The notes below the pieces were generated by a model. The model ran no database searches. It had not been told where the DNA came from and was given only the letters and a program-made list of their open reading frames with translations. A stretch of 64,000 bases of DNA from Planctomyces sp. SH-PL62. GTDB taxonomy: Bacteria; Planctomycetota; Planctomycetia; Planctomycetales; Planctomycetaceae. The stretch is taken from assembly GCA_945893045.1 (NCBI GenBank), contig CAMDEA010000013.1, positions 1 to 64,000 on the forward strand, written 5' to 3'. The position numbers were made by a program, and so were the translations under genes. Every line of letters starts with the position of its first letter. Position 1 is the first letter of the stretch. Shown piece after piece: positions 17,374 through 26,919 of this stretch.

Positions 17374-19899
17374 ATGCGATACCTGTTGTTTGCTGTTTGC
17401 TGCCTGAACTCTGTCATCAACGTCTCGAAGGGGCGAGCCGCCGACATCGACTTTGCTCACGACGTGCAGCCGATCCTCAGCAAGCGTTGCGCGAAATGTC
17501 ATTCGGGAACACAACGCAAAGGGGGCCTGTCGATCAACTCACGACAGTCGCTGCTCACCGGCGGTGAAAGTGGTCGAGTCGTCCATCCCGGCAAGAGCGG
17601 CGACAGCCCGCTGATGGCTCGCATCACCGCATCCGACAACTCCCAGCGAATGCCCCCCGAAGGTGAGCCGCTCACGAAACCACAAATCGAAACGCTCCGC
17701 CGTTGGATCGACGCCGGCCTCACATGGGAAGACGGCTTTTCGTTTGGCATGACCTTTACGCGAGCACCACTCGCCCCACGACGCCCCGCTGTTCCCGCTG
17801 GCGAAGGGAATCCAATTGATCGTTTCCTCGTTGATCAGATTTCAAATCTCAAATCTCAGATTTCAAATCCTAAAACACTGACAACCGACCGCATCTTCGT
17901 TCGCCGCGCATTCCTCGATCTCATTGGCCTGCTGCCGACGCCGGCCGAGCTCGATGAGTTCGTCAACGACACCGCTCCGGACAAACGCGACAAGCTGATC
18001 GTTCGCTTGCTCACGGATCGAAGCAACTACGCCGACCACTGGCTCACGTTTTGGAATGACCTGCTTCGCAATGCGTATCAAGGGACGGGCTTCATCGACG
18101 GCGGTCGCAAGCAGATCACCGGCTGGCTGTACGAGTCACTGCTGACCAACAAACCCTATGACCAATTCGCCCGCGAACTGATCGAAGCGGCTCCGGGCGC
18201 GGAAGGTTTTACGTTCGGCATCAAATGGCGCGGCACCGTCAACGAAAGCCAGCGCCGAGAAATCCAAGCCGCTCAGTCCATCAGCCAAGTCCTGCTCGGC
18301 ACAAACCTGAAATGCGCGAGCTGCCACGACAGCTTCGTCAACGACTGGAAACTGACCGATGCGTACGCGCTGGCTTCCGTCTTCGCAGATTCGCCGCTCG
18401 AACTGCACCGCTGCGACAAGCCAACCGGCAAACCGGCAGCCGTTGGGTTCCTGTACCCCGAACTTGGCCAGATCAACGCCACCGCTCGGCCTGAACGCCA
18501 AAAGCAACTCGCCACGCTGTTGACGAAACCGGAGAACGGCCGGTTCGCGCGCGTGATCGTCAATCGCTTGTGGGCGAAGCTGATGGGCCGCGGTTTGATC
18601 GAACCGCTCGACAACCTCGATGCGGATTCGTGGCATCGCGACTTGCTGGATTGGCTGGCCAGCGACTTCGTCGAGCACGGCCACGATCTGAAACACACGC
18701 TGCGGATGATCGCCACTTCGCGAGCGTACCAACTTCCCTCCGTAGGAATCGCCGACGATGCGTCGTCCGACGATCCGTTTGAGTTTCGTGGCCCCCTCAT
18801 CAAACGCTTGTCGGCCGAGCAATTCGTCGATGCCGTCACTTCACTGACGAAGACCTGGCGACCAATCTCGCTGCCGCTGCTGCGCGTGGACGGACGCGGG
18901 CAAGCCGGACAACTCGGCGCGATCGCGCGAGCGATCCACAACGTGGGGCACGTTTCCAACGTGCCCGGACCAAACGCCACGAAGCACGAGCACCTTGGCA
19001 ACGTGTTCCATACGGCCAAATGGCTCTGGTCAAACGCTGACGCCCAGCAAGCTGCGGCAGACAAAGCCGTCTATTTCCGCAAGACGTTGAAGCTCGTCCG
19101 CGACATGCCGTTCGTCTTCCTGACCATCGCCGCCGACAACGAGTGCGACTTCTACATCAACGGCCAGAAAGTCGCGGACGCGAACAACTGGCAACAGCCG
19201 ACGCAGTCGCTTGTTGGCGGGCCGCTCAAGGTCGGCGACAATGTGCTTGCCGCGCGAGTCATCAACAAAGGCAACGGCCCCAACCCCGCCGGCTTCATCG
19301 CCGAGCTATTCGCCTTCGATGCTCGAATGCATCCGCAATGGACACAGACCACCGACGACTCGTGGCTCGCCAACGAGTCGTCCGAAAAAGACTGGGAGAA
19401 GTTCGCCTTCGATGCCTCCCATTGGAAAGCCGCTGTGGTCCTTGGCAATTCTCATTTGGCACCCTGGAACATTGCCGACGTTGTCTCAAAGAGTTCGACC
19501 TTGATGACTCCAGCAACTCTGGCTGCATTGCAAGACGTCCGCTTGCGAGCCGCATTGCTCCCGCAGGACCAACTGCAATCCGCGCTCGGCCGCCCACACC
19601 GCGAGCAAGTCGTTTCGCACCGCGAGTCCCTCGCAACAATGCTGCAAGCCCTGGAACTCACCAACGGCTCCGCCCTTGATGAGCAACTCCAACAAGGAGC
19701 CGATCATTGGCTGCGCGAAACCGGCTCCGATCCGAACCGACTCGTATTGTCCATCTCTCTCGCCTCCCTCGGCCGCGAACCCACTTCCCGCGAACAAACG
19801 CTCGCGGCAGAATTACTCGGCAACCCACCGACGAAAAACGGTGTCGCCGATTTGCTCTGGACGATCATCTTGCTTCCTGAATTTCAATTGGTGCCATGA
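17374..19899 (+). CDS. PSCyt1-DUF1549-DUF1553 cytochrome-like protein with inserted beta domain
   Basis: About 841 aa. ATG 17374 follows GGAAAG and opens a signal peptide (LLFAVCCLNSV). A planctomycete cytochrome c domain comes first (VQPILSKRCAKCHSG, heme motif CxxCH; QRMPPEGEPL with the possible axial Met). DUF1549 follows (NPIDRFLVDQI, RRAFLDLIGLLPTPAEL, SNYADHWLTFW) with a second heme-like CASCH motif. DUF1553 (FARVIVNRLWAKLMGRGL, LLDWLASDFVEH, RAYQLPS) is split near residue 525-700 by a beta-rich stretch (AVYFRKTL, CDFYINGQKV) that resembles a galactose-binding fold, before it resumes at ALGRPHREQV. The pair with DUF1501 is common in planctomycetes; its function is unproven, though an exported redox role is likely. 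The end overlaps the next gene by ATGA. Confidence 0.92.
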   Translation: MRYLLFAVCCLNSVINVSKGRAADIDFAHDVQPILSKRCAKCHSGTQRKGGLSINSRQSLLTGGESGRVVHPGKSGDSPLMARITASDNSQRMPPEGEPLTKPQIETLRRWIDAGLTWEDGFSFGMTFTRAPLAPRRPAVPAGEGNPIDRFLVDQISNLKSQISNPKTLTTDRIFVRRAFLDLIGLLPTPAELDEFVNDTAPDKRDKLIVRLLTDRSNYADHWLTFWNDLLRNAYQGTGFIDGGRKQITGWLYESLLTNKPYDQFARELIEAAPGAEGFTFGIKWRGTVNESQRREIQAAQSISQVLLGTNLKCASCHDSFVNDWKLTDAYALASVFADSPLELHRCDKPTGKPAAVGFLYPELGQINATARPERQKQLATLLTKPENGRFARVIVNRLWAKLMGRGLIEPLDNLDADSWHRDLLDWLASDFVEHGHDLKHTLRMIATSRAYQLPSVGIADDASSDDPFEFRGPLIKRLSAEQFVDAVTSLTKTWRPISLPLLRVDGRGQAGQLGAIARAIHNVGHVSNVPGPNATKHEHLGNVFHTAKWLWSNADAQQAAADKAVYFRKTLKLVRDMPFVFLTIAADNECDFYINGQKVADANNWQQPTQSLVGGPLKVGDNVLAARVINKGNGPNPAGFIAELFAFDARMHPQWTQTTDDSWLANESSEKDWEKFAFDASHWKAAVVLGNSHLAPWNIADVVSKSSTLMTPATLAALQDVRLRAALLPQDQLQSALGRPHREQVVSHRESLATMLQALELTNGSALDEQLQQGADHWLRETGSDPNRLVLSISLASLGREPTSREQTLAAELLGNPPTKNGVADLLWTIILLPEFQLVP
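17835..17869. repeat. In-frame repeat of a 14-nt AT-rich unit inside the DUF1549 region
   Basis: TCAGATTTCAAATC occurs at 17835-17848 and again at 17856-17869, separated by a related 7-mer. The AT-rich patch in a GC-rich gene encodes the low-complexity linker QISNLKSQISNPK between the cytochrome-linked segment and the DUF1549 core. Its composition is unlike the neighbouring codons, which suggests an inserted element. Confidence 0.7.
18946..18966. repeat. In-frame single hairpin unit inside the DUF1553 gene
   Basis: GGGCACGTT (18946-18954), loop TCC, AACGTGCCC (18958-18966) is a perfect 9-bp stem, preceded by GTG. It encodes GHVSNVPG at the border where the extra beta domain begins. It is the same architecture as the arms at 1182-1290. 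Confidence 0.75.
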
Positions 19900-21392
19900 T
19901 GGAACAGACTCGATTTGATTCTGATCGCGCTTCCCGCCGCGAGTTTCTCACTCGTTTGGCTGGTGGTACGTTGGCCGCCGGGACTGCGTTCAACGCTTTC
20001 GCGGAATCAACCGGTTTATCCAATCAGCAATCCAAGCGTCCCGCGTTTCCGGCAACGGCCGACACACTGATTGTGCTCTGGATGGCCGGAGGAATGGCTC
20101 ACACGGAGACGTTCGATCCAAAAAGGTACGCGCCCTTCGAGCCAGGCATGAAGGCAGACGATGTGCTCTGCACATTTCCCTCAATTAAGACAGCGGTGGA
20201 TGGGATTGAAATCACCGAAGGCTTTGAGAAAGTCGCCAGTGTGCTAGACCGAGGGACGTTGATCCGATCGCATGTGCTCGGCGACCTCGGCACGATTCTG
20301 CACTCGCGGCATCAGTATCACTGGCACACCGGTTATGAACCGCCGCAGAACGTCGCAGCTCCGCATCTAGGAGCGTGGATCGCTCACGCGCTGGGGCCGA
20401 AGAATCCGGCGATCCCAGCATTCATCGACATCGGCCAAGGCTACGAAGGCAACGGCGAGTCCGAGGAACTCAAAGCCTTTCAAACCGGCGGCTGCCTCGG
20501 TGCGGAGTTCAATCCATTCCGAGTTCCTGACCCTCGGCAAGCGGTCAACATTGTGAAGCCACCGGCGGGGATGAGCCTCGAACGATTCCGCCGGCGTTAC
20601 GACACGTTCCGCAAAATGGTGTCCGATGGTAACTCGCTCTCGCCGAGAGCGGACCAAACTCCGCTCTCGGCGAGAGCGGGCTACACCGACGCGCAGCGTG
20701 ACGCATTACTCCGTTCGGTTGAGCAAGCCCATCGGCTGATGGATTCGTCTGCGGCAAAAGCGTTCGACCTATCGCTCGAACCGAAAGAGTCCTTCGACAC
20801 CTACAACACTTGCAAGTTCGGCCTCGGCTGCTTGCTGGCAAGACGGCTGGTTGAAGAGGGTGCCCGCTTCATCGAAGTGACCACCGAATACGGCCCGTTC
20901 CTCCAATGGGACACGCACGACAATGGACACACCCGCCTCGCGAAGCTGAAGTCAGAGATCGACGCGCCAATCGCGCAATTGGTACTCGACTTGGAGCGGC
21001 GCGGACTGCTCGACCGCACGCTGATCGTGCTGGCCAGCGAATTCAGTCGCGACTGTTTGCTTGAAGGCAAACCCGAAAAGCCCGTCGGCAATCAAGTCGA
21101 ACAGCCTGCGGTGCTCAAGGAACTCAAGCACTACGGCATGCACCGCCACTTCACCGGCGCGTCGAGCGTTTTGATGTTCGGCGGAGGCGTGAAGCGCGGC
21201 TTCCTGTATGGCAAGACGGCCGACGAACGTCCTTGTACAACAATTGAGAATCCCATCAACGTGATGGACCTGCATGCCACGCTTCTACACGCCCTCGGCA
21301 TCGCTCCGGATTACCAAGTCACCGTCGAGCAACGACCGTTCTATGTCACGCAAGACGGCCACGGTCAGGTTCATGCCAACCTAATCCAGTAA
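19896..21392 (+). CDS. DUF1501 protein (sulfatase/phosphatase-fold), Tat-exported
   Basis: 498 aa, translationally coupled to the DUF1549/1553 gene (ATGA overlap at 19896-19899). The N-terminus SRREFLTRLAGGTLAAG is a twin-arginine signal. Family marks are [69 protein letters not shown] and DLHATLLHALGI. DUF1501 proteins share the alkaline-phosphatase/sulfatase-like fold and are nearly always next to DUF1549/1553 genes in planctomycetes; no substrate is established. Residues about 247-261 are encoded by a palindrome. Confidence 0.93.
   Translation: MMEQTRFDSDRASRREFLTRLAGGTLAAGTAFNAFAESTGLSNQQSKRPAFPATADTLIVLWMAGGMAHTETFDPKRYAPFEPGMKADDVLCTFPSIKTAVDGIEITEGFEKVASVLDRGTLIRSHVLGDLGTILHSRHQYHWHTGYEPPQNVAAPHLGAWIAHALGPKNPAIPAFIDIGQGYEGNGESEELKAFQTGGCLGAEFNPFRVPDPRQAVNIVKPPAGMSLERFRRRYDTFRKMVSDGNSLSPRADQTPLSARAGYTDAQRDALLRSVEQAHRLMDSSAAKAFDLSLEPKESFDTYNTCKFGLGCLLARRLVEEGARFIEVTTEYGPFLQWDTHDNGHTRLAKLKSEIDAPIAQLVLDLERRGLLDRTLIVLASEFSRDCLLEGKPEKPVGNQVEQPAVLKELKHYGMHRHFTGASSVLMFGGGVKRGFLYGKTADERPCTTIENPINVMDLHATLLHALGIAPDYQVTVEQRPFYVTQDGHGQVHANLIQ
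20635..20678. repeat. In-frame palindrome inside the DUF1501 gene, 19-nt perfect arms
   Basis: The arms 20635-20653 and 20660-20678 are perfect reverse complements around CCAAAC. Each arm is itself a hairpin with stem CCGCTCTC, loop GCC, GAGAGCGG (or its shortened form). It encodes SPRADQTPLSARAG, a surface-like linker before a helix. Confidence 0.9.
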
Positions 21393-21421
21393 GTCAGCAG
21401 CGGCGAAACCGCAAAGTAGCT

Positions 21422-21575
21422 GAGTCACTCCGTGACTCGATTCTAAGTGGACCCGCAGAGATGCCTAGGGAGCAACGTTTCGCCAGAACGCGGGTGAATG
21501 GCCGAAAATCCGCGTTCTGGCGAACGGCGGATACCCAAAGAAATCCTTCCGGTCCAATTAATCACGGAGTGACTC
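21422..21575. repeat. Nested palindromes in the gap between convergent genes
   Basis: Three pieces are visible: the hairpin GAGTCAC-TCC-GTGACTC at 21422-21438; an inner pair TTCGCCAGAACGCGG 21479-21493 with its complement at 21510-21524; and TCACGGAGTGACTC at 21562-21575, which pairs with the first piece. The outer family recurs at 29384 and 53095, and the inner CGCCAGAACG family recurs at 42415. This looks like one element inserted within another. Confidence 0.8.
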
Positions 21576-21656
21576 GGCGACTTTCGCTCGCGGCTCGGTA
21601 CCGATTTCGACGTTCACACGATCGCACGTCGGAGGCCAGGCACATGCCGCGACGCG

Positions 21657-22799
21657 CTATTCCTCAAAAATCACCGTGCATTTTTTCTGCCGCCGTCGAA
21701 ATTCTTGAACCGAGCTAAGAGTGCAACTCGTTTTCGTGAGGTTCAACTGGCTGAGTTCAGTCAGTGTTGAAAGCGATGCCAACATTTGCGCAGTCACCAT
21801 TGGATTTCTCTGCAAATCAAGATTCTCGAGATTCCGCATAGTCTTGATCGTCAGCCCAGACGCCGATGTCAAGTTGTTACCAGCAACCGACAACGTCTTG
21901 AGGTTCGTGGCCCCTTTGAGTTCGAAGAGAAGCTGATCGCTCAATTGAGAGGAGGCAAATTCAAAAACCTCAAGACTGCCAATTTTCTTAACATTGCTCA
22001 TCCCCTCTCGGGTCAGTGCGGTGCCTGAAGCGTAGAGGCCCCGCAAACCCGGCTGCCGCTTGCTCTGAACAAAAGCCTTGAGTCCAGATCCGTTGATCTG
22101 CCGGTTCCCCTGAATTCGCAAAACTTCGAGGTTCTCCAACTTTGCCAATTGATTCAACGCGGCATCAGTCAATGAATTGCCGCCGATGTTGAGTTCTTTC
22201 AGCCCCGTCATCGTGACCAACGAGGAGACATCGGCTTCGGTGATGTTCGTCAAGGACAGGTCCAACATCTCCACTTGCGACAACCTACCGAGACGTTCCC
22301 AGCCTGTGGACGATCCCATTTGCACGGAAGCCATCCTCAATACTCTGAGATTCCCCAGCAGTTCCAGTCCTTCGATCCCCGCTCCGCTGATATTCAAAGC
22401 TGATAAGTCCGCTTGCGTTATTGCGGTAAACTGACCGAGCAATCGAACACCTTCGTCGGTCACAGCGCTTCGAGAGATGTCAAGCGTTTTGAGCTCTGCA
22501 ACGATACTGGGAACCTTGGTGGCGCGCACGATGTCACGATCCGCCACCTGCGCACCAGACTTACCCGTCAGTCCGGCGAGGACTTCTACCGGATCATCGA
22601 TGACGGGAGGCTGCTGAATCGGCGGGACTTCCACAGCAGCCTTCTGCGGTGTCACTGTGGGTGCCGCAGAGTTCACAACGGCTGGTGGGTTCTTGTTGGC
22701 TTCTTGCCCGGTGATCTCTTGAAACGTGGGAACTTTTTCGCACCCGATCGGTAGGAACCCCAACAAAGTGGCGAGCATTATCGAGAGACGTGGACTCAT
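21657..22799 (-). CDS. Leucine-rich repeat protein, probable lipoprotein
   Basis: About 380 aa from ATG 22799. The N-terminus MSPRLSIMLATLLGFLPIGC looks like a lipoprotein signal, though Pro at -3 is atypical for a lipobox. A proline/alanine-rich spacer (40-75) leads to about ten LRRs of the VTDEGVRLLGQF and LTDAALNQLAKL type, the same subtype that closes the kinase at 3347. These repeats form a protein-binding arc. The partner is unknown. TTG 22820 is an alternative start but leaves a charged N-terminus before the signal. Confidence 0.85.
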   Translation of the reverse strand: MSPRLSIMLATLLGFLPIGCEKVPTFQEITGQEANKNPPAVVNSAAPTVTPQKAAVEVPPIQQPPVIDDPVEVLAGLTGKSGAQVADRDIVRATKVPSIVAELKTLDISRSAVTDEGVRLLGQFTAITQADLSALNISGAGIEGLELLGNLRVLRMASVQMGSSTGWERLGRLSQVEMLDLSLTNITEADVSSLVTMTGLKELNIGGNSLTDAALNQLAKLENLEVLRIQGNRQINGSGLKAFVQSKRQPGLRGLYASGTALTREGMSNVKKIGSLEVFEFASSQLSDQLLFELKGATNLKTLSVAGNNLTSASGLTIKTMRNLENLDLQRNPMVTAQMLASLSTLTELSQLNLTKTSCTLSSVQEFRRRQKKCTVIFEE

Positions 22800-22883
22800 G
22801 ATTCTCAAACCTGGTTCCAAGAGAGAAAGTTGTTTTTCGCCAGAAGGACGGACAACACCCCGCTCGCGTGTCTGGATTCATTA

Positions 22884-22965
22884 GTAGGTCAGCCTTTCCA
22901 GGCTGACCGGATCAACGAGCGACGTGGTTTTGCCAATTCGAGTCAGGCTAGAAAGCCTGAGCTAC
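22884..22965. repeat. Two inverted GTAG hairpin units upstream of the LRR gene
   Basis: The first unit, 22884-22908, is GTA followed by GGTCAGCCT, loop TTCC, AGGCTGACC. The second, on the other strand (22941-22965), starts GTAGCTCAGGCT with loop TTCT. The two are inverted about 32 nt apart. The same family flanks the convergent genes at 50168-50256. Confidence 0.8.
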
Positions 22966-23061
22966 AGTTTTGAAACAGCTTCTAATAAGTTTTTGAAGAG
23001 TTTTTGTTTTGCATCGAGGCTTGAGTTTGGCAAATCGTCGGCACTTCAAGAAGTAGGCATG

Positions 23062-23092
23062 AAAAACCCCTCGAAACAACGTTTCGAGGGGT
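23062..23092 (-). terminator. Rho-independent terminator of the DUF1559 gene
   Basis: On the minus strand a 12-bp perfect stem (23066-23077 with 23081-23092, 3-nt loop) is followed at once by a run of five T. It lies 40 nt past the stop of the DUF1559 gene. Confidence 0.9.
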
Positions 23093-23131
23093 CACGAATT
23101 GCCTTGCTAGAGGTAACCCAATCGCCAACAG

Positions 23132-24340
23132 TTAGAAGTCGTCGACTGTTTCACCACTTGCGATCGTTCCAATGGCACCCCAAATTCCAAAGGGGCTTCT
23201 GCCGTTGCAGGCAGTCGCTCCGCTGCCAGCCGAATCTGCGGCCGATTGTCCATTACCGGTCGTGGAGGTGCAGCTCGAAACGGTGTTGAGTGTCTCGTTG
23301 ACAAATCGAACGGTTCCGTCGCCCATGAGGCAATGAACGCCACCAGTGTGCCGGCTGCTCGGTGTGAAATACCCAGTCTGGACAGCATTCGATGATGTGG
23401 AGACCAAATCAGCCGAAGTGACTGGGGTCGTCATACAGGACGCGCCGTTCGGTGGTACGGAGATTGTCACGCCGCTGAAGTACGGCAGCCCACAAGCCCA
23501 CCGTTCACTCATCAATGGGTTGGCAAGAGTAATTGTTGGACTAGCAGCAGTATAAAAACCACTTGTTTGGAGGGCGGTACAAATTGCGGGGTTACCCGAC
23601 GCTGTGCTCGCGGCACCAGTCTGTACACGACCGAGGATGTCTCGGTTGTTGGACGGATTTCCTAAGTCTCTTTCAGCCATCAAAATGGTGTTGCTCATCC
23701 CATCCAGGATGTCTCGAATCTTCATGGTTCGATTGAGTGTAAACGGACCACGGTTGCCGTCACCTCCAAGATTCAACATGACAGCAGTTCCCGAAATCTG
23801 TGCGGCCCACAGGTCGTGTGACCCGCTTGTTCCGGAGCGATCCCCAAGGTTGAAGCAATAACTTCGCTGGATCGCAATGTTCGGCGATTTGGTTGAGGAC
23901 GGACATTCAAAAACCTCAATCGCTCCCGGTGCGCCAAACATTGCCGCTTGAGGAAGCCCCGCAGTCGCAGCGGGAAGGCTTGTAAAGGTCACTCCATTGC
24001 AGGGATTGCCGCCCTGAGTCCCCGCTGAAGTCTGTACGGAGATGAGATCCCACAATGGGCCTTGTTCGAGTTGCGGGAGCAACATCACCACTCCGCTTAA
24101 GAGACCTTCATTGGAACCAATTCCGGAAAAGTTAGCACCGCCTGACATCGGGCAAAAGTTGTTGGACACGTCGTGGTAGTTGTGCAGAGCCAACCCCCAC
24201 TGTTTCAGATTGTTCTTGCATTGCGACCGACGAGCGGCTTCGCGAGCCTGCTGAACGGCTGGCAGCAAGAGAGCGATCAGGACTGCGATGATCGCAATCA
24301 CGACCAACAATTCGATCAAAGTAAAACCACGTCTCTTCAT
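23132..24340 (-). CDS. DUF1559 protein with type IV pilin-like N-terminus
   Basis: 402 aa from ATG 24340, preceded by AAGGAG at 8 nt, the clearest ribosome binding site in the window. The N-terminus is a prepilin signal: MKRRG / [19 protein letters not shown], with cleavage expected after Gly5 and Glu at position 5 of the mature protein. The following helix ([18 protein letters not shown]) and the globular part ([32 protein letters not shown]) are DUF1559. Planctomycete genomes carry many such pseudopilin-like proteins. Surface or secretion-system roles are proposed but not settled for this protein. A terminator ends the unit. Confidence 0.95.
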   Translation of the reverse strand: MKRRGFTLIELLVVIAIIAVLIALLLPAVQQAREAARRSQCKNNLKQWGLALHNYHDVSNNFCPMSGGANFSGIGSNEGLLSGVVMLLPQLEQGPLWDLISVQTSAGTQGGNPCNGVTFTSLPAATAGLPQAAMFGAPGAIEVFECPSSTKSPNIAIQRSYCFNLGDRSGTSGSHDLWAAQISGTAVMLNLGGDGNRGPFTLNRTMKIRDILDGMSNTILMAERDLGNPSNNRDILGRVQTGAASTASGNPAICTALQTSGFYTAASPTITLANPLMSERWACGLPYFSGVTISVPPNGASCMTTPVTSADLVSTSSNAVQTGYFTPSSRHTGGVHCLMGDGTVRFVNETLNTVSSCTSTTGNGQSAADSAGSGATACNGRSPFGIWGAIGTIASGETVDDF

Positions 24341-24849
24341 GATCCTGACTCCTTGAAAATGAAAAATGGACTGAAAACAAAACAAGACACTGAACTAGGA
24401 ACAAGAAAACAAAAAACAACCCTGAATCTGCCCTCCTCTTCCAAAGGAACCGGAAACGAACGCCGTTTGCCGGAAGACTGTGGACTGGTCCGTGTGTATC
24501 GGAAAGAAAACTCGTCAACGTCCAGAAAACTTAAGACCCGATGAAGACGCTCACACTCGCGGATTGAAATCCTACAACTTAATTTCGAGCCATGCACGCT
24601 TCATTTAGTCGGTTTCCAAGACGTTGTGAATTATTTCCTCTCGAAAAACTAAAAATCAACGACAAAGCGGAGATATTCTGGACTTTCGGAACAATTGCAG
24701 AACGTTTGAGCCAGCCGAGTTCGCCTTCGCACGGCCATCTTTGGATTGAGACATTCGGGTGTGCGGGGCGGCTTCAACCCTTCCTTACATTCGCCGCCGG
24801 ACCGGGGGGGCTAACGCCCAATGGCCCTCACATTGTCGGAATCGTAGCA

Positions 24850-24904
24850 GGCACATTCCATGTGCCGTCCGCAGTTTTCAGGCTGACGGCACATGGAATG
24901 TGCC
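24850..24904. repeat. Inverted repeat, 20-nt perfect arms, with outer partial arms
   Basis: The arms 24850-24869 and 24885-24904 pair perfectly; each holds the hairpin GGCACAT-TCC-ATGTGCC. On the right-hand strand the foot is GTAG, and on the left it reads GTAGCA. A second, outer pair GCCCAATGGC (24814-24823) and its complement (24925-24934) encloses it. Confidence 0.9.
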
Positions 24905-25097
24905 TACGACTTTCTAAAGTGAGTGCCATTGGGCTGACGCCGCCCCGCTCGCCTGTTTCGTTCATGGCCGTGCGAAGTCACGAAAATCAAAAGCGTCCAT
25001 TTTCGATTGGTGTGGCGAAATGTTCGCGCTATGGCAAATTTGAACTTTGAATCATTTGGCGATTTATTGATCGGTTCCGAAGAAGCGCTCGACTGTT

Positions 25098-25126
25098 TTG
25101 CACTGTCGAACCAATTTGCATAGAAC
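25098..25126 (+). promoter_or_regulatory. Possible sigma-70-type promoter of gnd
   Basis: TTGCAC (25098-25103) and TAGAAC (25121-25126) are spaced by 17 nt and lie about 80 nt before the gnd start. Each box matches the consensus at four of six positions. Suggestive only. Confidence 0.3.
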
Positions 25127-25207
25127 TAATCTCGTGTGCTCTGGGCCTGTTTGGTTTAGCCATCCCTGAGCAATGCTGCGGGTTCGGAACACTTTAGGAA
25201 GCATCAA

Positions 25208-26680
25208 ATGTCAAAACACGAAATCGGTTTAATTGGATTGGCCGTGATGGGACAGAACTTGGTTCTCAACATGGCCAATAGTGGGTTCTCGGTTGGCGTT
25301 TGGAATCGGACGGCTAACACGACCGACGAATTCGAGAGCAGCATCCGCGCGGCATCTGCGGACAAGGTGCATCCGGGGACCGCTGAGCGGATCAGCGGCT
25401 ACCACAAGATCGAAGACTTCGTCGCCAACCTCAAGACGCCTCGCCGAGTCATGATCATGGTGAAGGCGGGGGGGCCAGTCGATGCGGTGATTCAACAACT
25501 TCGTGGCGTGCTCTCGCCGGGTGACATCATCATTGATGGAGGCAACTCGGACTTTCGCGACACGAATCGTCGCCATGAAGAACTGAAGGCGGCGGGCTTG
25601 CGATTCCTCGGAGTGGGAGTCTCTGGCGGAGAAGAAGGTGCCCTGAAAGGTCCAAGCTTGATGCCGGGCGGTCACCTCGAGGCTTGGCCGTTCGTGAAAG
25701 ATGTTTACCAAAAGATCTCGGCGAAGGTTGGTCCGAACAACGACATTCCGTGCTGCGAATGGGTGGGCGATGCTGGTGCCGGGCACTACGTCAAGATGGT
25801 CCACAACGGCATTGAATACGGCGACATGCAGCTCATCTGCGAGGCGTACTTCATTTTGAAGAATGCGCTGGGTCTCACCAACGAAGAGTTTTACAACGTC
25901 TTCAAGAGCTGGAACGAAGGCGAATTGGAAAGCTATTTGATCGAGATCACGCGCGACATCTTCAAGGTGAAAGACAAGGAGTCCGGCGAGTACCTCGTGG
26001 ACAAGGTGATGGATACGGCGGCACAAAAGGGAACGGGCAAGTGGATGAGTCAGCACGCGCTTGATCTGGGTGTGCCGACGACGCTGATCACCGAGGCCGT
26101 GTATGCCCGATGTTTGTCGGCCCAGAAGGATGCTCGCGTGCGTGCGTCGAAATCTCTGAAAGGACCGGACGCGAAGTTCACGGGCGACAAGCAGCAATTC
26201 ATCGAGGATGTGCGACAGGGATTATACGCGTCGAAGCTGTGCAGTTACGCACAGGGCTATGTGCAACTGGATGCCGCCGCCAGGGAGTTTGGCTGGAAGC
26301 TCAACAACGGAAACATCGCGTTGCTGTGGCGTGGCGGCTGCATCATTCGGTCGCGATTCTTGGGGGACATCAAGACGGCGTTTGATAAGAACCCGACTCT
26401 TGAAAACTTGCTGTTGGATGACTTCTTCAAAGCGGCCGTCGAGAAAGCTCAGCCGAGTTGGCGGCGTGTGGTGGCGACTTCCGTGCAATTGGGCTTCCCA
26501 ATCCCGGTCTTCACCACGGCTCTGAGTTATTACGACGGCTATCGTCAGGCCCGCTTGCCGGCGAACCTGTTGCAAGCCCAGCGCGATTACTTTGGGTCGC
26601 ACACTTACGAGCGAACGGACAAGCCTCGCGGTCAGTTCTTCCATACCGATTGGATTTCCGAAAGTCGCAAGGCGCAATAG
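25208..26680 (+). CDS. gnd: 6-phosphogluconate dehydrogenase, decarboxylating
   Basis: 490 aa, full length for the long-form enzyme. It oxidises 6-phosphogluconate to ribulose-5-phosphate and CO2 with NADP+ in the oxidative pentose phosphate pathway. The Rossmann motif GLAVMGQNLVLNMA opens the protein; GVSGGEEGALKGPSLMPGG is the substrate loop; HYVKMVHNGIEYGDMQLICE contains the catalytic Lys and Asn; RGGCIIRS lies in the helical domain; the tail (FGSHTYERTDKPRGQFFHTDW) completes the active site. AGGAAG stands 6 nt before ATG 25208. It is a single gene with its own terminator. Confidence 0.98.
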   Translation: MSKHEIGLIGLAVMGQNLVLNMANSGFSVGVWNRTANTTDEFESSIRAASADKVHPGTAERISGYHKIEDFVANLKTPRRVMIMVKAGGPVDAVIQQLRGVLSPGDIIIDGGNSDFRDTNRRHEELKAAGLRFLGVGVSGGEEGALKGPSLMPGGHLEAWPFVKDVYQKISAKVGPNNDIPCCEWVGDAGAGHYVKMVHNGIEYGDMQLICEAYFILKNALGLTNEEFYNVFKSWNEGELESYLIEITRDIFKVKDKESGEYLVDKVMDTAAQKGTGKWMSQHALDLGVPTTLITEAVYARCLSAQKDARVRASKSLKGPDAKFTGDKQQFIEDVRQGLYASKLCSYAQGYVQLDAAAREFGWKLNNGNIALLWRGGCIIRSRFLGDIKTAFDKNPTLENLLLDDFFKAAVEKAQPSWRRVVATSVQLGFPIPVFTTALSYYDGYRQARLPANLLQAQRDYFGSHTYERTDKPRGQFFHTDWISESRKAQ

Positions 26681-26715
26681 TTTCGTCGAATGGAATGGGT
26701 TCAGAGATGATGACA

Positions 26716-26747
26716 GCACCGGCCACACAGTGGCCGGTGCTTTTTTT
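26716..26747 (+). terminator. Rho-independent terminator of gnd
   Basis: A 10-bp GC-rich stem (26716-26725 with 26731-26740, loop CACAG) is followed by seven T. It starts 36 nt after the gnd stop. Confidence 0.95.
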
Positions 26748-26919
26748 GTCGAAGTCGTGTTGAGTTTTGGAGCAAACCAGCCCACCGCGCGTCCGGAACA
26801 TCCGCTGCGACCGGTGCCTTTGAAGGCGAGTGGTGCGGGAGTTTGATCCGTGGGTTTGGCCAGGTGAGCAGTCTTGACCTAGGTTTCCTCAGCCGTTTTT
26901 GGCGGGATTGAGGTACCCC

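Larger units (their letters stand above)
24341..25207. other. 867-nt gap between divergent DUF1559 and gnd genes
   Basis: The part next to the DUF1559 start (24341-24600) is A-rich and probably its leader and promoter, but no clear -35/-10 pair is visible. A nested palindrome sits at 24814-24934. A frame at 24592-25050 is open for 152 codons, but it runs through the palindrome and has no recognisable fold or ribosome binding site, so I do not call it. Confidence 0.5.

Noticed and set aside
21657-22820. TTG 22820 as start of the LRR protein
   Set aside because: It has no ribosome binding site and puts seven residues before an otherwise normal signal peptide.
24592-25050. Open frame of 152 codons on the plus strand before gnd
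   Set aside because: It runs through a nested palindrome, has no ribosome binding site, and its sequence matches no fold I know.
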